A stretch of 64,000 nucleotides of DNA from Salinimicrobium sediminilitoris (GCF_020866905.1 NZ_JAIVCC010000007.1:28758-92757), one strand, 5' to 3'; counted from the stretch's first letter, positions 1-10,400 are shown. The notes: generated by a model from the letters alone, not told the origin. A program made the numbers and translations.

Positions 1-5
1 CCCTT

Positions 6-1100
6 ATGTCTAAACAAGTTGAAAAGAAAGATACTCATGCGAATGCAAAGAAAGACCAGGATCTTGAAAATTATTTTGCCAATACTATAATTCCGCAGCT
101 TTTCATCGATGGAAATCTTATCTTGAAGAAATTCACTCCTCCTGCGATGAAGCAGTTCTCTCTTACAGATGCGGATGTGAACAGGGACATTCATGACGTG
201 AAAGAAAATTTTCGTTTTCCCACCCTTATCGAAAATATTGAAGAAGTGATCCAAACCGGGGAAATCCTTGAGAAGGAGGTTCAAACAACAGACGGGAAAT
301 GGTACCAGATGAATATTCTTCCCTACAGAGTTTTTGAGGAGAACAGGAACGATGGGGTAATTGTAACTTTTGTAGAAATTACTAAAAGAATTAGGGCTAT
401 GGGAGAACTTGAGAAGTTAAATTCTGAATATCATACCCTAATAGACGCTCTTTCGCACGATATACGGCAGCCGCTTTCGGCTATAGTGTTGCTTTCTGAT
501 GCTTTATTAAATGCATACAACAAACAAAATACTCCCCAGTTCATAAAATATATTGAAACTCTCAAAGCCAGCTCCAACGCCATGAGAGATCTGGTAAAAG
601 ATTTTATAGCTGTAAATGATGATCAACCTGAACTTGAGGGCGAACCTGTAAGAGTGAATATCGAAAACATAGCCCAGGATGTTATACTCTCTTTAAAAGC
701 TGAAATTTTTGAAAAGGGTATAAATATTTCTACAGATTTTCAAACTTCAGAAATTATCTTCTCAAGGAATAATCTTCGGAGTATTTTATATAACCTGCTG
801 CGGAATTCCATTAAGTATAAAAAAGAAGGGAAACCATTAATGATCGTTGTTTCTACAATTAAAAGAAATGATCACATCTTGTTACAGGTAAAGGATAACG
901 GAATTGGAATTGCAGGTGAGCATCAGGCGGATATTTTTAAAAAATCTACCAGAGTTTCCCACAAAATTGAAGGCACAGGAATGGGACTTTATATTATTAA
1001 ACGTATGCTTAAACATAACGGCGGAAGTATTGAGGTGGCAAGCCAACTTGGGAAAGGTTCGACCTTTTCGGTTTATTTCCCTATAAATAAGGATAAGTAA
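6..1100 (+). CDS. PAS-domain sensor histidine kinase (possibly N-terminally truncated by window edge)
   Basis: Predicted cytoplasmic two-component histidine kinase. Residues about 20-128 form a PAS domain of the type found in CheB/CheR-PAS fusion proteins (FIDGNLILKKFTPPA). A short coiled linker follows. The HisKA dimerisation helix carries the H-box SHDIRQPLSA with phospho-acceptor His151. The ATPase domain has N-box Asn267 (LLRNSIKY), G1 DNGIG at 297-301 and G2 GTGMG at 323-327. No membrane segment or receiver domain is seen, so the partner regulator is elsewhere. The ATG lies only 5 bases inside the window and no in-frame stop precedes it, so the true start may be upstream. A clear terminator follows. 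Confidence 0.85.
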   Translation: MSKQVEKKDTHANAKKDQDLENYFANTIIPQLFIDGNLILKKFTPPAMKQFSLTDADVNRDIHDVKENFRFPTLIENIEEVIQTGEILEKEVQTTDGKWYQMNILPYRVFEENRNDGVIVTFVEITKRIRAMGELEKLNSEYHTLIDALSHDIRQPLSAIVLLSDALLNAYNKQNTPQFIKYIETLKASSNAMRDLVKDFIAVNDDQPELEGEPVRVNIENIAQDVILSLKAEIFEKGINISTDFQTSEIIFSRNNLRSILYNLLRNSIKYKKEGKPLMIVVSTIKRNDHILLQVKDNGIGIAGEHQADIFKKSTRVSHKIEGTGMGLYIIKRMLKHNGGSIEVASQLGKGSTFSVYFPINKDK

Positions 1101-1173
1101 GCTCTTTTATATTTTGATGTTCATCTGGTGAGATGAGACTAATTATGAAAGAAAAGTTGAAATCATAAAAAGG

Positions 1174-1198
1174 AAACAGGTGAACCTCCTGTTTTTTT
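1174..1198 (+). terminator. Rho-independent terminator after the PAS kinase
   Basis: Inverted repeat AAACAGG / CCTGTTT with a 7-base loop, followed directly by a T-run. It lies about 75 bases after the kinase stop codon. Confidence 0.75.
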
Positions 1199-1367
1199 AT
1201 TGAAATAGAAGATATATTCTTCTGTCAGTTTTTTGTACCTTCTTATACCGTCGGTTGTCACACCGCATCTACTGGGGAAGGAAAAATTATTTATAAGAGG
1301 GGAAGTAATTCTTATCCACCTTTCAAAAATTTCTCTTAAATTCCAGAATGTGAGGACCAAGCAAGAG

Positions 1368-2210
1368 CTAAAACCCTACAAACTTCTCATATAAACCGGT
1401 GGTTTTTATCTCCAGATGTTTAGCCGGATCGAACTCCCCACCCGATTTGGAAATAAAGTTAAAGTAGAGCAGGAAACGATCGAAGCTGCGGATGGAATAC
1501 ATGGCCAGGGCATATTCCTGAGGGCTTCTGTACCCTGGTTCTATCCTCTCCAGCAGTTGCGGAAAAGCCTGCAGGTATTTCTCCAGATAGAATGCTGCAG
1601 GTCGTGATTGCTGCCCGTATTTGGAAAGCAGCAGTAAGCTAAAACCAAATCCAAGCTGCCCCACATTCTCGTCTTCATAGCCGTCAAAGTAGCTCCAGTT
1701 GAACTTAAGACACATGGTTTTGAAAATGAGTTCCAGAAGTTCCTGGTCATTAGCCGCAATCTTCCCACCTGCTTTGGTAAGGCTAAGTTTCCCATTGCGC
1801 TTTTTGGTCATGCCTGAGAGTTCAAGGAGGAGTCGGCTTAGGTGAATGACTCCTGCATCGGTTTCTTTATAAAGTTTGGAGATCCCTTCCTCTATATGTA
1901 CATCTTTAATGTAGCCCTGATTGTAAAGATCGGCCACCAGTTTAACAGGTAAAAAGCCTTTTTTGGTCAGTTTGAGTTCGTCATTTTCTTTAAGATGGGC
2001 GATAAGGTATTTGATCTGATTTAGAATAGGGATACGGGCAAAATCTTCCGGATCTAAAGTGCGGAGTTTAAGAGGACTTTCAACAGAAAAAGGATCGTTA
2101 ACTAAACAATACATTTGCTCAGGAGAAAGCCCCTCAAAATCCGGTGAAGCTTTACGGTTATAGTTATGAATGATCTCGTCAAGATGTGCCTTCAGGTTTT
2201 CCGGTTCCAT
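1368..2210 (-). CDS. Conserved hypothetical protein, 280 aa
   Basis: I do not recognise the family. The protein is soluble and mostly helical, with no signal peptide or membrane segment. The N-terminus (LSPEQMYCLV around 28-37) suggests a helical recognition module. Two similar stretches, around 80-90 (LKLTKKGFLPVKL) and 140-148 (GKLSLTKAGGK), have the alternating pattern of winged-helix wings, so a DNA-binding or scaffold role is possible but not shown. The start ATG has a purine-rich stretch upstream. It is a lone gene, divergent from nothing close and convergent with the PAS kinase. Confidence 0.75.
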   Translation of the reverse strand: MEPENLKAHLDEIIHNYNRKASPDFEGLSPEQMYCLVNDPFSVESPLKLRTLDPEDFARIPILNQIKYLIAHLKENDELKLTKKGFLPVKLVADLYNQGYIKDVHIEEGISKLYKETDAGVIHLSRLLLELSGMTKKRNGKLSLTKAGGKIAANDQELLELIFKTMCLKFNWSYFDGYEDENVGQLGFGFSLLLLSKYGQQSRPAAFYLEKYLQAFPQLLERIEPGYRSPQEYALAMYSIRSFDRFLLYFNFISKSGGEFDPAKHLEIKTTGLYEKFVGF

Positions 2211-2452
2211 TCTTTGCTTCTTTTAATAAAGGTTAAAGTTAAATATATTTAAGACCCGGGAATACTTGATATTTAAAATTTCAGATTCAGAATTCAAAAT
2301 TAACATCTTAGGAAGGGCGTCTTCTGGTGGACCCATATTCAAATTCTCAAAACCTTCATATTCTAAAATTGTACACTTGGTTTAAGGTTCAAGTTTTCAG
2401 CCTACTGGCAACTGGCAACCGGCAACTGAAACTGTTCACCTTTCTTTCTTTT

Positions 2453-3211
2453 CTATTTAGCGGTATATCCCCCATCAATGACCAGCTCACTGCCGGTTAC
2501 AAATTTGGACTCATCAGATACCAGGTATACGATCCCGTACGCGATATCAAGAGGTGCGCCTACGTGACCTATGGGATGTAGGCTATTGAGGTTTTCCCTA
2601 AAATTAGGCACATCTTTACCAAAATCTTCTACCAGCGGGGTCCAGATGAAACCAGGGTGGACGGAGTTCACTCTTATTTTATCCGGGGCATAGATTAGTG
2701 CGTCATTTTTGGTCATAAGCCTTACGGCTCCCTTGGAAGCATGGTAGTGCGGGATATCCCCGGCACCGATGATCCCATAGATGGAAGAAAGGTTTACTAT
2801 ACTTCCCCCTCCCGCTTTTTTCATGTGAGGAATGGCGTGCTTGGTACAGAAGAAAACGCCCTTGACATTGATATCCATGACCTGGTCCCATTCGGCTTCG
2901 GTCAGTTCATGGGTTGGTTTGTTTACCCCTGCTATACCAGCATTATTTACAGTAGAATCCAATTTACCAAATTCCCGGACCACCTCAGCATAAACCTTTT
3001 CCACTTCGCTTTCGGCAGCTACGTTGAGATGCCAGTACTTCGCCTCCCCGTCGGCCTTCCTGATCTCCTCGATCAATTTCTTTCCTTCCTCATCCAGAAT
3101 ATCGGTTACGGCAACTTTAGCCCCTTCTTTAGCCAGTAAGAGGCAGGTTTCCTTTCCAATTCCCAGGGCCCCGCCGGTGACGACCACCACTTTGTCTTTT
3201 AACCTTTCCAT
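2453..3211 (-). CDS. SDR-family NAD(P)-dependent oxidoreductase
   Basis: Classical short-chain dehydrogenase of the usual length (252 aa). The Rossmann cofactor motif TGGALGIG lies at 12-19 and NNAG at 89-92. The catalytic tetrad is complete: Asn115, Ser143, Tyr156 and Lys160 (YHASK). The C-terminus VTGSELVIDGG is typical of cyclohexanol/glucose dehydrogenase-like SDRs. Asp37 at the end of strand beta2 (VTDILD) favours NAD over NADP. The substrate cannot be told from sequence. The gene is monocistronic, with a 550-base upstream gap holding repeat palindromes. Confidence 0.9.
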   Translation of the reverse strand: MERLKDKVVVVTGGALGIGKETCLLLAKEGAKVAVTDILDEEGKKLIEEIRKADGEAKYWHLNVAAESEVEKVYAEVVREFGKLDSTVNNAGIAGVNKPTHELTEAEWDQVMDINVKGVFFCTKHAIPHMKKAGGGSIVNLSSIYGIIGAGDIPHYHASKGAVRLMTKNDALIYAPDKIRVNSVHPGFIWTPLVEDFGKDVPNFRENLNSLHPIGHVGAPLDIAYGIVYLVSDESKFVTGSELVIDGGYTAK

Positions 3212-3763
3212 TTTGTTATTGTTTTAAGTATAAAATCGTGATTCAGGTGGGGGAAGTACACTACTAAAGAACCTTCCAGCTTTTAAAAACTTTCTTCACC
3301 AGTTGGTCTCTAGCATAAACTTAAACCATTACTAACTGGTTTGCAATGATATTTGTCAGAATGGCATTTTGGAGGCTCAAGGTTTGAGGTTAAAGAATAA
3401 ATTACTCATTTTATTTCAAACGAAGCAAAATAAGATCAAAGTTAAGCGCCCGTTCAAGATTTAAAAATTCGATGGAACCTGTTGTACATTCAGATAAGTG
3501 AAAAGTGATGGATCTTTTTTTGAATGGATGGAACCGGAGAGGGTGATATTGAGATGAATAATTAATAACTTGTTTGTTATGAAAAAGCCCTCACAGATTT
3601 TGAAAACCTGTGAGATCCTTTGTAAGATTTAATTGAAGTATAACTGGATCACCTTTCAAAAATGACATTTTTGACACCTCTTTTTAGCAGTTGATTCGTG
3701 ATTTTACTGTAGAAACCGTCAAATCTATAGTCTTGAGAAAATACTTCGCAGTACAATTAAAAA
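3212..3763. other. Intergenic region with two palindromic repeats
   Basis: No coding region is seen. It contains CAGAATGGCATTTTGG at 3359, a 25-base hairpin at 3590-3614 with arms CTCACAG/CTGTGAG around TTTTGAAAA, and the perfect 17-base palindrome CAAAAATGACATTTTTG at 3657-3673. Related sequences occur elsewhere in the window. Confidence 0.6.
3590..3614. repeat. Palindromic repeat with TTTTGAAAA core
   Basis: Arms CTCACAG and CTGTGAG flank a core containing TTTTGAAAAC. It shares the core with the longer 33-base palindrome at 26814-26846. It has no T-run and so is not an obvious terminator. Confidence 0.55.
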
Positions 3764-6700
3764 TTACAACATGGTATTTAATCCCGCTATAAGAATCCCA
3801 AATTCCAGAAGCACCTCCTTGAGTTTTTCCCGTAGCGCTTCTTCTCTATATTGCTCCACTTTCGACCACTCCCTGAATTCGTTTATTACAAACTCGAGGC
3901 GGTTGGCCTGCAAATAATATATAGAAGTGGTATTTTTATGCACAAGATCTGAAAGTGCATCTGGATCCTGTCCCATGGCGGCAGCCTCAAATTCTTCCCG
4001 GTAAATTTCCATTGTTTTAATAGAATTTTTAATGAGCTTTTCAAAAACTTTTTTGTTCTTTCCTGCTAAATTCCTGTACCTGGAAACTTCAAATGAAGGC
4101 TCCTTCACCTCTTCCCTGATTCGCTCTATTATTTTATCAAGCCGAATTTTCACAGCCTCAATACTTTCAGGTCTTTCCTTTTCTGTACCTTCAGAGATCA
4201 ACAGCAGTGAATTCTTCAGTTGTCCCGAAAGATCCTCCAGCTTTAGCATGTCATAAAAATTTTGGGACTTGTGGTGCAGGTCGATAATATCCTGAGAGTC
4301 TTTTTCTCCTGTACCGCTGATGATGTTTTTCCTATACTCTTCTAACTGGTTCAGGATAAGCATGAGTTCTCCCTCTTGTTGAGCTTCCGGAATTGGTTTA
4401 CTGCCGGAAGTCGGGTTTTTATCTTTCCCACCTTCGCCTTCACTGCCATTAGTATAATGGGGCAGATGGAGAAGTATTTTCTCCTTAAGATCCATTGGTT
4501 CAAATGGTTTAGTTAAAAGTCCGCTAAACTTAGTCTTATGATCTACCTGTTGCACCTCCTGATTTTTGTCGGCAGTTAGGGCCAGGATAGGAACGTTTTC
4601 ATATCCCGGCAGTTCCCTTATTAGCTGCGTAGCTTGGTAGCCGTCCATGACCGGCATACGAATATCCATAAGGATGAGGTCATAGCTGTTTTGACTGGCC
4701 ATTTCTACTCCTTCCTTTCCGGTCCTTGCCTCATCGGGTCTTATCTGCCACCAGCTTTGAAAGAACTGAAGTATGATCTTGCGATTGATCTCAACATCTT
4801 CTACAAGCAGGACCTTAAGCTTCTTCACACCCCGAATGACATCTCTTTTTATATCCCGAGCTGGAGATCCTGTCTCTTTTTTGGCCTTTTTGACAGGTAA
4901 GCTGAAGTGAAAGACAGAACCTTCCCCCGGTTTGCTGTCCAGTTTGATCTCACTATTCATTAAACCTAGTAGAAGCCTGGTAATACTAAGGCCAAGGCCA
5001 GTTCCTCCATACTGTCTTACCGTAGAGCTTTCTGCCTGAGTGAATTTCTCAAAGATATGCTCCACTTTTTCTTCGGAAATTCCAATACCTGTATCCTTTA
5101 TTGTAAAATTGAGCCAGAAATCTTTCTTTTCCCGTTTTTCCAGATCCACCGAGATCTGTACCTCTCCTCCACTAGTAAATTTTACTGCATTACTTACCAG
5201 GTTGTGAAGTACCTGAGATAACTTCAACTGGTCTGCTGCAATTCTTGCTGGAACTTCTTCTCCTATCTGCAGAATCAGAGCGGTTTGCTTTTCATCTGCA
5301 ATGGGTTGATGAGCCTGCTTTAAATTCAGTAAAAGATCGTGAAGATCAAAATCTGTTATTGTTAGTTCGGCTTTTCCTGCCTCCAGTTTACTAAAGTCGA
5401 GGATGTCATTAATAAGGGCAAGAAGGTTTTTAGCCGAAAAACTAAGGGATCCAAGATCTTCTTTCTGGTCTTCCCTGGGGTTCTTTTCGAGCAGCAAATT
5501 TGTTAATCCTATGACTGCATTAAGAGGGGTGCGAATCTCGTGGCTCATTGTGGAAAGAAAGTCTTCTTTGGCCCTGGACGCTGCCTCGGCCTCTTCTTTG
5601 GCCCTTATCAATTCTTCTTCGGCCTGCTTCCGGTCGTGGATATCGATATGCATCCCAGACCACTTGGTTACCTCGCCCTCCATGTTGAAAATAGGAATGG
5701 CCTTTGCGTTAACCCACCTTGCTTCTCCGGAAGCCCCCATGAGCCTGAATTCAATATCGAACTTTGTATTTGTAGACACTGCCTTTTTCCATTCAGTTTC
5801 TACCCAGGATCGGTCTTCTTCATGCACGGCATTTATCCAGCCTTTCCCCAATGCCTCTTCATAAATCTGTCCGGTAAAATCAAGCCATGAAGAACTTTCT
5901 TTAAAAACTGTTCCGTCGGGTTCGGTTTCCCAGACCGCTAAAGCAGAAGCCTCTACAAGGTTTCTAAACCGCTGCTCACTCTCTCTCAGTGCTTTTTCCG
6001 CCTGCGCTTTTTCAATTGCCGCCCAGGTTTGCTCACATAATTCTTCCACCAAAGCCACTTCCTGTGAAGTCCAACGCCGTGGATTTTGTTGCTGAATGGC
6101 TACAAGGGCGACTAACTTACCCTTCTTTACCAGAGGTACAGTAATAAGGCCCCTCACCTGACTCGCATTTATACGATCTTTGGCATATTCATTTAGCTGA
6201 TGGGTTGTTGAAATATCTGTCTGTACCAGTGTCTTCCCCTCCAGGAGTTGTTTGTGAACCTCTGCACTAAAATCAGATATTTTAACTCTTCCGGTTAAGG
6301 GTTTATTATCCTTCACGTACCCCAGCCTTCCCGCCAGCGTATCTTCATCCTCCAGTATCTCTGAATAGTAGGCTCTGTTCACTTCCAGGTGAGTTCCCAG
6401 AATATGCATTGCAGTCTCCTGGATTTTTGCTGCGTCTTCCAGGGGACGAATGGCGTCATTCATCTTGAGCAGGAAGGTCTTTCGTTCTTCTGCTTCCTTG
6501 CGTTCGGTTATGTCTTTAAATATCAGGGCTACGTGCTGCTCATTGGGAGCATCTATACGAAAAGCATTGACGTCAAACCATTTTTCCAGAGGTTCAGCGT
6601 AATCTTCGAAACGAACAGGCTCTCCTGTTGAGGCAACATTTCCATAAATTTCTTTCCAATAATTCTCAAGATTTGGAACTAATTCATTAACAGTCTTTCC

Positions 6701-9334
6701 CTCTACATCTTTTAAACCCGTCTGAGCTTCAAATATTGGGTTAGTTTCCAGATAACGATAATCCACACAAGCTCCAGAAGAGTCCCGTATGATTTTAAGA
6801 ATACAGAAACCTTCGTCCATTGAATTAATGATCTTCCTGTATTTATCTGTTACCTTTTGAGTAAGCTTTTCCTTTAGTTGAACAAGTTCTTTTTCTGCCT
6901 TTTTTTGCTCTGTAATGTCATGGTAAGTAAGAATGAAACCATCTCCATTTTTCACTGCAGATACGTCAAACCAATTGTTAAAATGTTCTTTTGAATAATG
7001 ACGCTGCACCCGAAGAGGTTCTCCCGTTTCCACCACCTTTACATAAGTATCAAAAAAAACCTCCTTTACTCCCGGGAAGAGTTCAATTAAGTTTTTCCCT
7101 ATGAGGGTTTGATTCGGCATCCTGTTAAGAGAGTCGGCCGCTTTGTTTGATCCTTTGAACTTAAAATCAATGATCTTTCCATCCTCATCTCTCACCGATT
7201 GCAAAATGGAAATAGCTGCAATTGAGCCATTTAACATTTGTTGAATAGTCTCTTCTGTCTTCTTTCGTTCGGTGATATCTTCGGCGGTAGCGAGCAGGAG
7301 ACCGCCAAGTTTGGTAGCCCTGAAATGAAACCAGTTCTTAAATCCCTGTCCCTCATACCATACTTCAAAATCTGCCGGCTCGCCAGTCTCTGCCGTTCTT
7401 TTAAATTTCTCCAGGATCCCTGTACGATAAACTCCCGGAAATAAATTGCTATATCTTTTTCCTATAAGATCCCTCGGCAATCCCAGGGATTCATAGTTGA
7501 AGGCGTTCACTTTAAAGAATTCGAAATCTTCTGGTTTACCATCAGCATCAAACAACGTCTTATAAAGAATGATAGAATTTGGAGAGGCATCAAATATGGA
7601 TTGTAGTAATGCTCTGTTCTCCTTCAATTCATTAGCCTGAAGTTTTACTTCCTCCAAAGAAGTTTTAAGCATTTCAGTTTCAGAAACCAATCCTTTTATA
7701 GCCGCTTTCTCTACCATTACCTCTGTAATATCCAGAACCCTGTGGATGATATAGTCTACTTCCCCTTCAGAATTTATTACCGGGGTATTGGTAAGGCTCC
7801 AATGCTTTTCTATAAAACTGCCGTCCCGGCGGCGAACATCATAATGCTGGATCGCCATGCGGTGCGTCTTTTTGGTCGATAATACTTTTTTCAAAGAGGC
7901 CTGGAGATTTTTAACTCCTGTAGCTTCAGGTATGGCAGGATTATCGGGAAAGACTTCAAAAACGTATTTTCCTATTATTGTGTCACGTTCAGTATCTGTG
8001 GCCTTAAGATACGCATCACTTGCCATTTGAATATATAGATCGGGAGAGAGAACAAGATACGAGTCAGGAGCATTCTGCAGCACTTCTACCAGGTGCCGGC
8101 TGCGCTCCTCGCTTCTCTTCAATTCTGCTTCGGCCTGCTTGCGTTTAGTGATATCCTGAACAATTCCAATGATCCTGCTGGTTCCTTTGACAGGATCTAA
8201 AACGAATTTTCCATGCGCTTCCACGGTTCTAAGTTCTCCCTCCTTTCGAAAGATCCTGCGCATATAGGTGTAAGCCGTTTTTTCTAAGATTGCCTGACTT
8301 ATGGTTTCCTGTATTACAGGAACATCATCGGGGTGGGATCGTTGATCAATCCATTCTAAAGAAGGAACAAAGGATCCCGGTTCCTCTCCAAAAAGGCGAA
8401 AAAGTCCATCGGAAAAATAGACTTTATTAGAAGCGAGATCCACCTCATAACTCCCCGTGTCGGCTAAAGCTTCGGTAGAGCGAATCAAATTTTCCATCCG
8501 CTTCTTTTCCTCGGTTGATCTTATCCTGGAGCTTATATCCTGAAAAGTGCCATAGACACTCTGCGGGGTTCCACTTTCGTCTTTCACTATCGCTGCCCTG
8601 CGGTGAACATGCCTTATTGTATTGTCTGGACGCACGATCCTGGTAATGGTGTCAACCGGCTCACCGGTGGAATGGGTCTTATCTACAGCAGTGAGAAGTG
8701 GTTCTAAATCTTCGGGATGTACAAAAGAATAAAATTCTTCAATAGTGAGGCCGTTAGGGCGGGGTTCGATCCCAAAAATGCGATAAAATTCTTCGGAACA
8801 TTGTATAATGTCGCCGGGAAGTTTTCTCTCAAAACTACCGAGATTTCCTATCCTCTGAGCGTTTTCAAGGCGCCTGTGCTCTTCCCTGAGTCTTTCTTCC
8901 CCTATTTTTTGTTCATGGATATTTTCTGCCGTCCCTAACACCTGGGTAACTTCCCCTTTTTTGTTGCGTTGGAATGCTTTTTCCCTTATCCTGTACCATT
9001 CCCACCGGTTTTCTCCCGCAAACACACGCACCTTTACCTCGCACTCTTCTTCGCCGGAAAGCAAGTGGCACTTTTCAAGATTCTCTATGCGACTTTCGTA
9101 ATCTTCAGGGTGGATAATGACCTTGAAAATATCGGCTCCACTTTTAAGAATGTGATCGGGATCATAACCTGTTAAAGCCTTTACCCTTTGACTTATATAT
9201 TCAACCCGTTTTGCCCTAAGGTCAATTACAAATAAAATATTAGGACTAAGATCAGCTACTTTTTGAAGAAAATCAAAGTTTTTCGTCAAGTCTTCCTCCT
9301 TGGATTTGTGTGGGTTTTTTTCCTTTTCTGTCAT
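3764..9334 (-). CDS. Giant hybrid sensor histidine kinase: eight PAS, GAF, HisKA, HATPase, REC, degenerate Hpt
   Basis: An 1856-residue soluble phosphorelay protein. PAS-like domains lie near 20-145, 155-272, 283-398, 412-538, 578-692, 698-812, 832-947 and 1121-1238, with a GAF domain near 955-1110. The kinase core has phospho-acceptor His1265 (SHEIRTPLN), N-box Asn1382, G1 DTGIG at 1414-1418 and G2 GTGLGL at 1444-1449. The receiver domain has acidic pair Glu1512/Asp1513, phospho-acceptor Asp1557 (LMDIRMP) and Lys1609. The C-terminal 120 residues are helical and look like a diverged Hpt module with His1799. No transmembrane segment is visible, so it should sense cytoplasmic signals. It is monocistronic and probably signals to a regulator outside the window. 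Confidence 0.92.
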   Translation of the reverse strand: MTEKEKNPHKSKEEDLTKNFDFLQKVADLSPNILFVIDLRAKRVEYISQRVKALTGYDPDHILKSGADIFKVIIHPEDYESRIENLEKCHLLSGEEECEVKVRVFAGENRWEWYRIREKAFQRNKKGEVTQVLGTAENIHEQKIGEERLREEHRRLENAQRIGNLGSFERKLPGDIIQCSEEFYRIFGIEPRPNGLTIEEFYSFVHPEDLEPLLTAVDKTHSTGEPVDTITRIVRPDNTIRHVHRRAAIVKDESGTPQSVYGTFQDISSRIRSTEEKKRMENLIRSTEALADTGSYEVDLASNKVYFSDGLFRLFGEEPGSFVPSLEWIDQRSHPDDVPVIQETISQAILEKTAYTYMRRIFRKEGELRTVEAHGKFVLDPVKGTSRIIGIVQDITKRKQAEAELKRSEERSRHLVEVLQNAPDSYLVLSPDLYIQMASDAYLKATDTERDTIIGKYVFEVFPDNPAIPEATGVKNLQASLKKVLSTKKTHRMAIQHYDVRRRDGSFIEKHWSLTNTPVINSEGEVDYIIHRVLDITEVMVEKAAIKGLVSETEMLKTSLEEVKLQANELKENRALLQSIFDASPNSIILYKTLFDADGKPEDFEFFKVNAFNYESLGLPRDLIGKRYSNLFPGVYRTGILEKFKRTAETGEPADFEVWYEGQGFKNWFHFRATKLGGLLLATAEDITERKKTEETIQQMLNGSIAAISILQSVRDEDGKIIDFKFKGSNKAADSLNRMPNQTLIGKNLIELFPGVKEVFFDTYVKVVETGEPLRVQRHYSKEHFNNWFDVSAVKNGDGFILTYHDITEQKKAEKELVQLKEKLTQKVTDKYRKIINSMDEGFCILKIIRDSSGACVDYRYLETNPIFEAQTGLKDVEGKTVNELVPNLENYWKEIYGNVASTGEPVRFEDYAEPLEKWFDVNAFRIDAPNEQHVALIFKDITERKEAEERKTFLLKMNDAIRPLEDAAKIQETAMHILGTHLEVNRAYYSEILEDEDTLAGRLGYVKDNKPLTGRVKISDFSAEVHKQLLEGKTLVQTDISTTHQLNEYAKDRINASQVRGLITVPLVKKGKLVALVAIQQQNPRRWTSQEVALVEELCEQTWAAIEKAQAEKALRESEQRFRNLVEASALAVWETEPDGTVFKESSSWLDFTGQIYEEALGKGWINAVHEEDRSWVETEWKKAVSTNTKFDIEFRLMGASGEARWVNAKAIPIFNMEGEVTKWSGMHIDIHDRKQAEEELIRAKEEAEAASRAKEDFLSTMSHEIRTPLNAVIGLTNLLLEKNPREDQKEDLGSLSFSAKNLLALINDILDFSKLEAGKAELTITDFDLHDLLLNLKQAHQPIADEKQTALILQIGEEVPARIAADQLKLSQVLHNLVSNAVKFTSGGEVQISVDLEKREKKDFWLNFTIKDTGIGISEEKVEHIFEKFTQAESSTVRQYGGTGLGLSITRLLLGLMNSEIKLDSKPGEGSVFHFSLPVKKAKKETGSPARDIKRDVIRGVKKLKVLLVEDVEINRKIILQFFQSWWQIRPDEARTGKEGVEMASQNSYDLILMDIRMPVMDGYQATQLIRELPGYENVPILALTADKNQEVQQVDHKTKFSGLLTKPFEPMDLKEKILLHLPHYTNGSEGEGGKDKNPTSGSKPIPEAQQEGELMLILNQLEEYRKNIISGTGEKDSQDIIDLHHKSQNFYDMLKLEDLSGQLKNSLLLISEGTEKERPESIEAVKIRLDKIIERIREEVKEPSFEVSRYRNLAGKNKKVFEKLIKNSIKTMEIYREEFEAAAMGQDPDALSDLVHKNTTSIYYLQANRLEFVINEFREWSKVEQYREEALREKLKEVLLEFGILIAGLNTML

Positions 9335-9738
9335 TAAAATCTTCTCAAAAATTAAAAGGCATTTTGAATCAATCGTGTACCTGTGAGCAGGTGTATCCGG
9401 AAGAAATGATCCTGAGCCGGAAGAAGTGACACCAATATTGTACCTGGTAGTAGGAAAGTATTATTTATTGCCGATTTGCAATATAAACAAAATGTATTCA
9501 AAATATTAATGAATTATGAATGATTCAAACGACGCGGGTCCAGGATTTTGGAGCCAAATAAAGAAATCTGTAATTAACTTCCAGGTCATCCTCTGGAGGG
9601 TTCAAAATAATGCCGCCTGGATTAAATGATTCGAATGAAAAAAACAGGATAATATAATTTTGTTTAAATTTTAGTTAATTAATTTAAACATAAGGAAATG
9701 TAGATATATATTTACCTCATAATCAAACTATAACAGAT
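9335..9738. other. Divergent intergenic region
   Basis: No coding potential is seen between the giant kinase and the fasciclin lipoprotein. It should hold the promoters of both. The right part is strongly AT-rich and contains the TAATTTTG element listed separately. Confidence 0.55.
9655..9662 (+). promoter_or_regulatory. Candidate Bacteroidota -7 promoter element
   Basis: TAATTTTG fits TAnnTTTG exactly and lies 77 bases upstream of the fasciclin lipoprotein start. A -33 TTG element is not clear at the expected distance. Confidence 0.4.
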
Positions 9739-10380
9739 ATGAAAAATGTATTAAATTATTCGAATCTTCTGAAGTCGTTCTTAGTAGCCGGCTTATTTGT
9801 AATGACATCTTGTGAAAAAGAACCTGCTCTTGGGGAGGTAAGTGCACTTAATGTAACTGAAGAAGCTACTGCAGCCGCGAATGCAAAGGCTTCGCCTGCA
9901 GCAATTAAAGGAGACAAAACTATTGCCGAAATAGTAGTATCCTATGCTACCGCCGAAGCAGTAGAAGACCGACAGTTCACTTTATTACTGGCGGCCCTGG
10001 AGTACGCAGGAATTACTTTCATGTTTACAGAATCTGATCAATACACCGTGTTTGCTCCTACCGATGCAGCATTTGAGAGATTCTTAGATGGTAATGCTTT
10101 AGATTCTTTTACAAAGGAGCAGGTTGCAGCAGTACTCTCTTACCATGTTACAGACGGAAGAAGATTTAGCAATAGCGTTGTTCCTAAAAACTCTCCACGT
10201 AACATTGAGACACTACTGGGACCTTCCATTTATGTAAACAGCTCAGCCGGCATTGATACCAATGATGAGGACAAGCAGGCCAATGCTTCCATCCTTGTAG
10301 AAGCAGGATTGTTTGACATTTCAGCAAGTAACGGGGTGATCCATGTGATCGACGAAGTACTGGTCCCAGTGTCCGAATAA
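9739..10380 (+). CDS. Fasciclin (FAS1) domain lipoprotein
   Basis: The signal peptide ends in lipobox VMTSC with Cys25, so the product is a lipoprotein, probably at the outer membrane. Residues about 55-211 form a single FAS1 domain: TIAEIV at its start, the H1-like motif YTVFAPTDAAFERF, YHV in the middle and NGVIHVIDEVLVP at the end. FAS1 domains mediate adhesion or surface contacts. The linker 27-55 is Ala-rich and probably flexible. The gene is monocistronic with its own promoter-like element and a strong terminator. Confidence 0.9.
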   Translation: MKNVLNYSNLLKSFLVAGLFVMTSCEKEPALGEVSALNVTEEATAAANAKASPAAIKGDKTIAEIVVSYATAEAVEDRQFTLLLAALEYAGITFMFTESDQYTVFAPTDAAFERFLDGNALDSFTKEQVAAVLSYHVTDGRRFSNSVVPKNSPRNIETLLGPSIYVNSSAGIDTNDEDKQANASILVEAGLFDISASNGVIHVIDEVLVPVSE

Positions 10381-10400
10381 TTTAAAGTATATTTTCCTGT

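Noticed and set aside
1163..1360. 65-residue minus-strand ORF
   Set aside because: It overlaps the terminator of the PAS kinase and has no recognisable composition or start signal.
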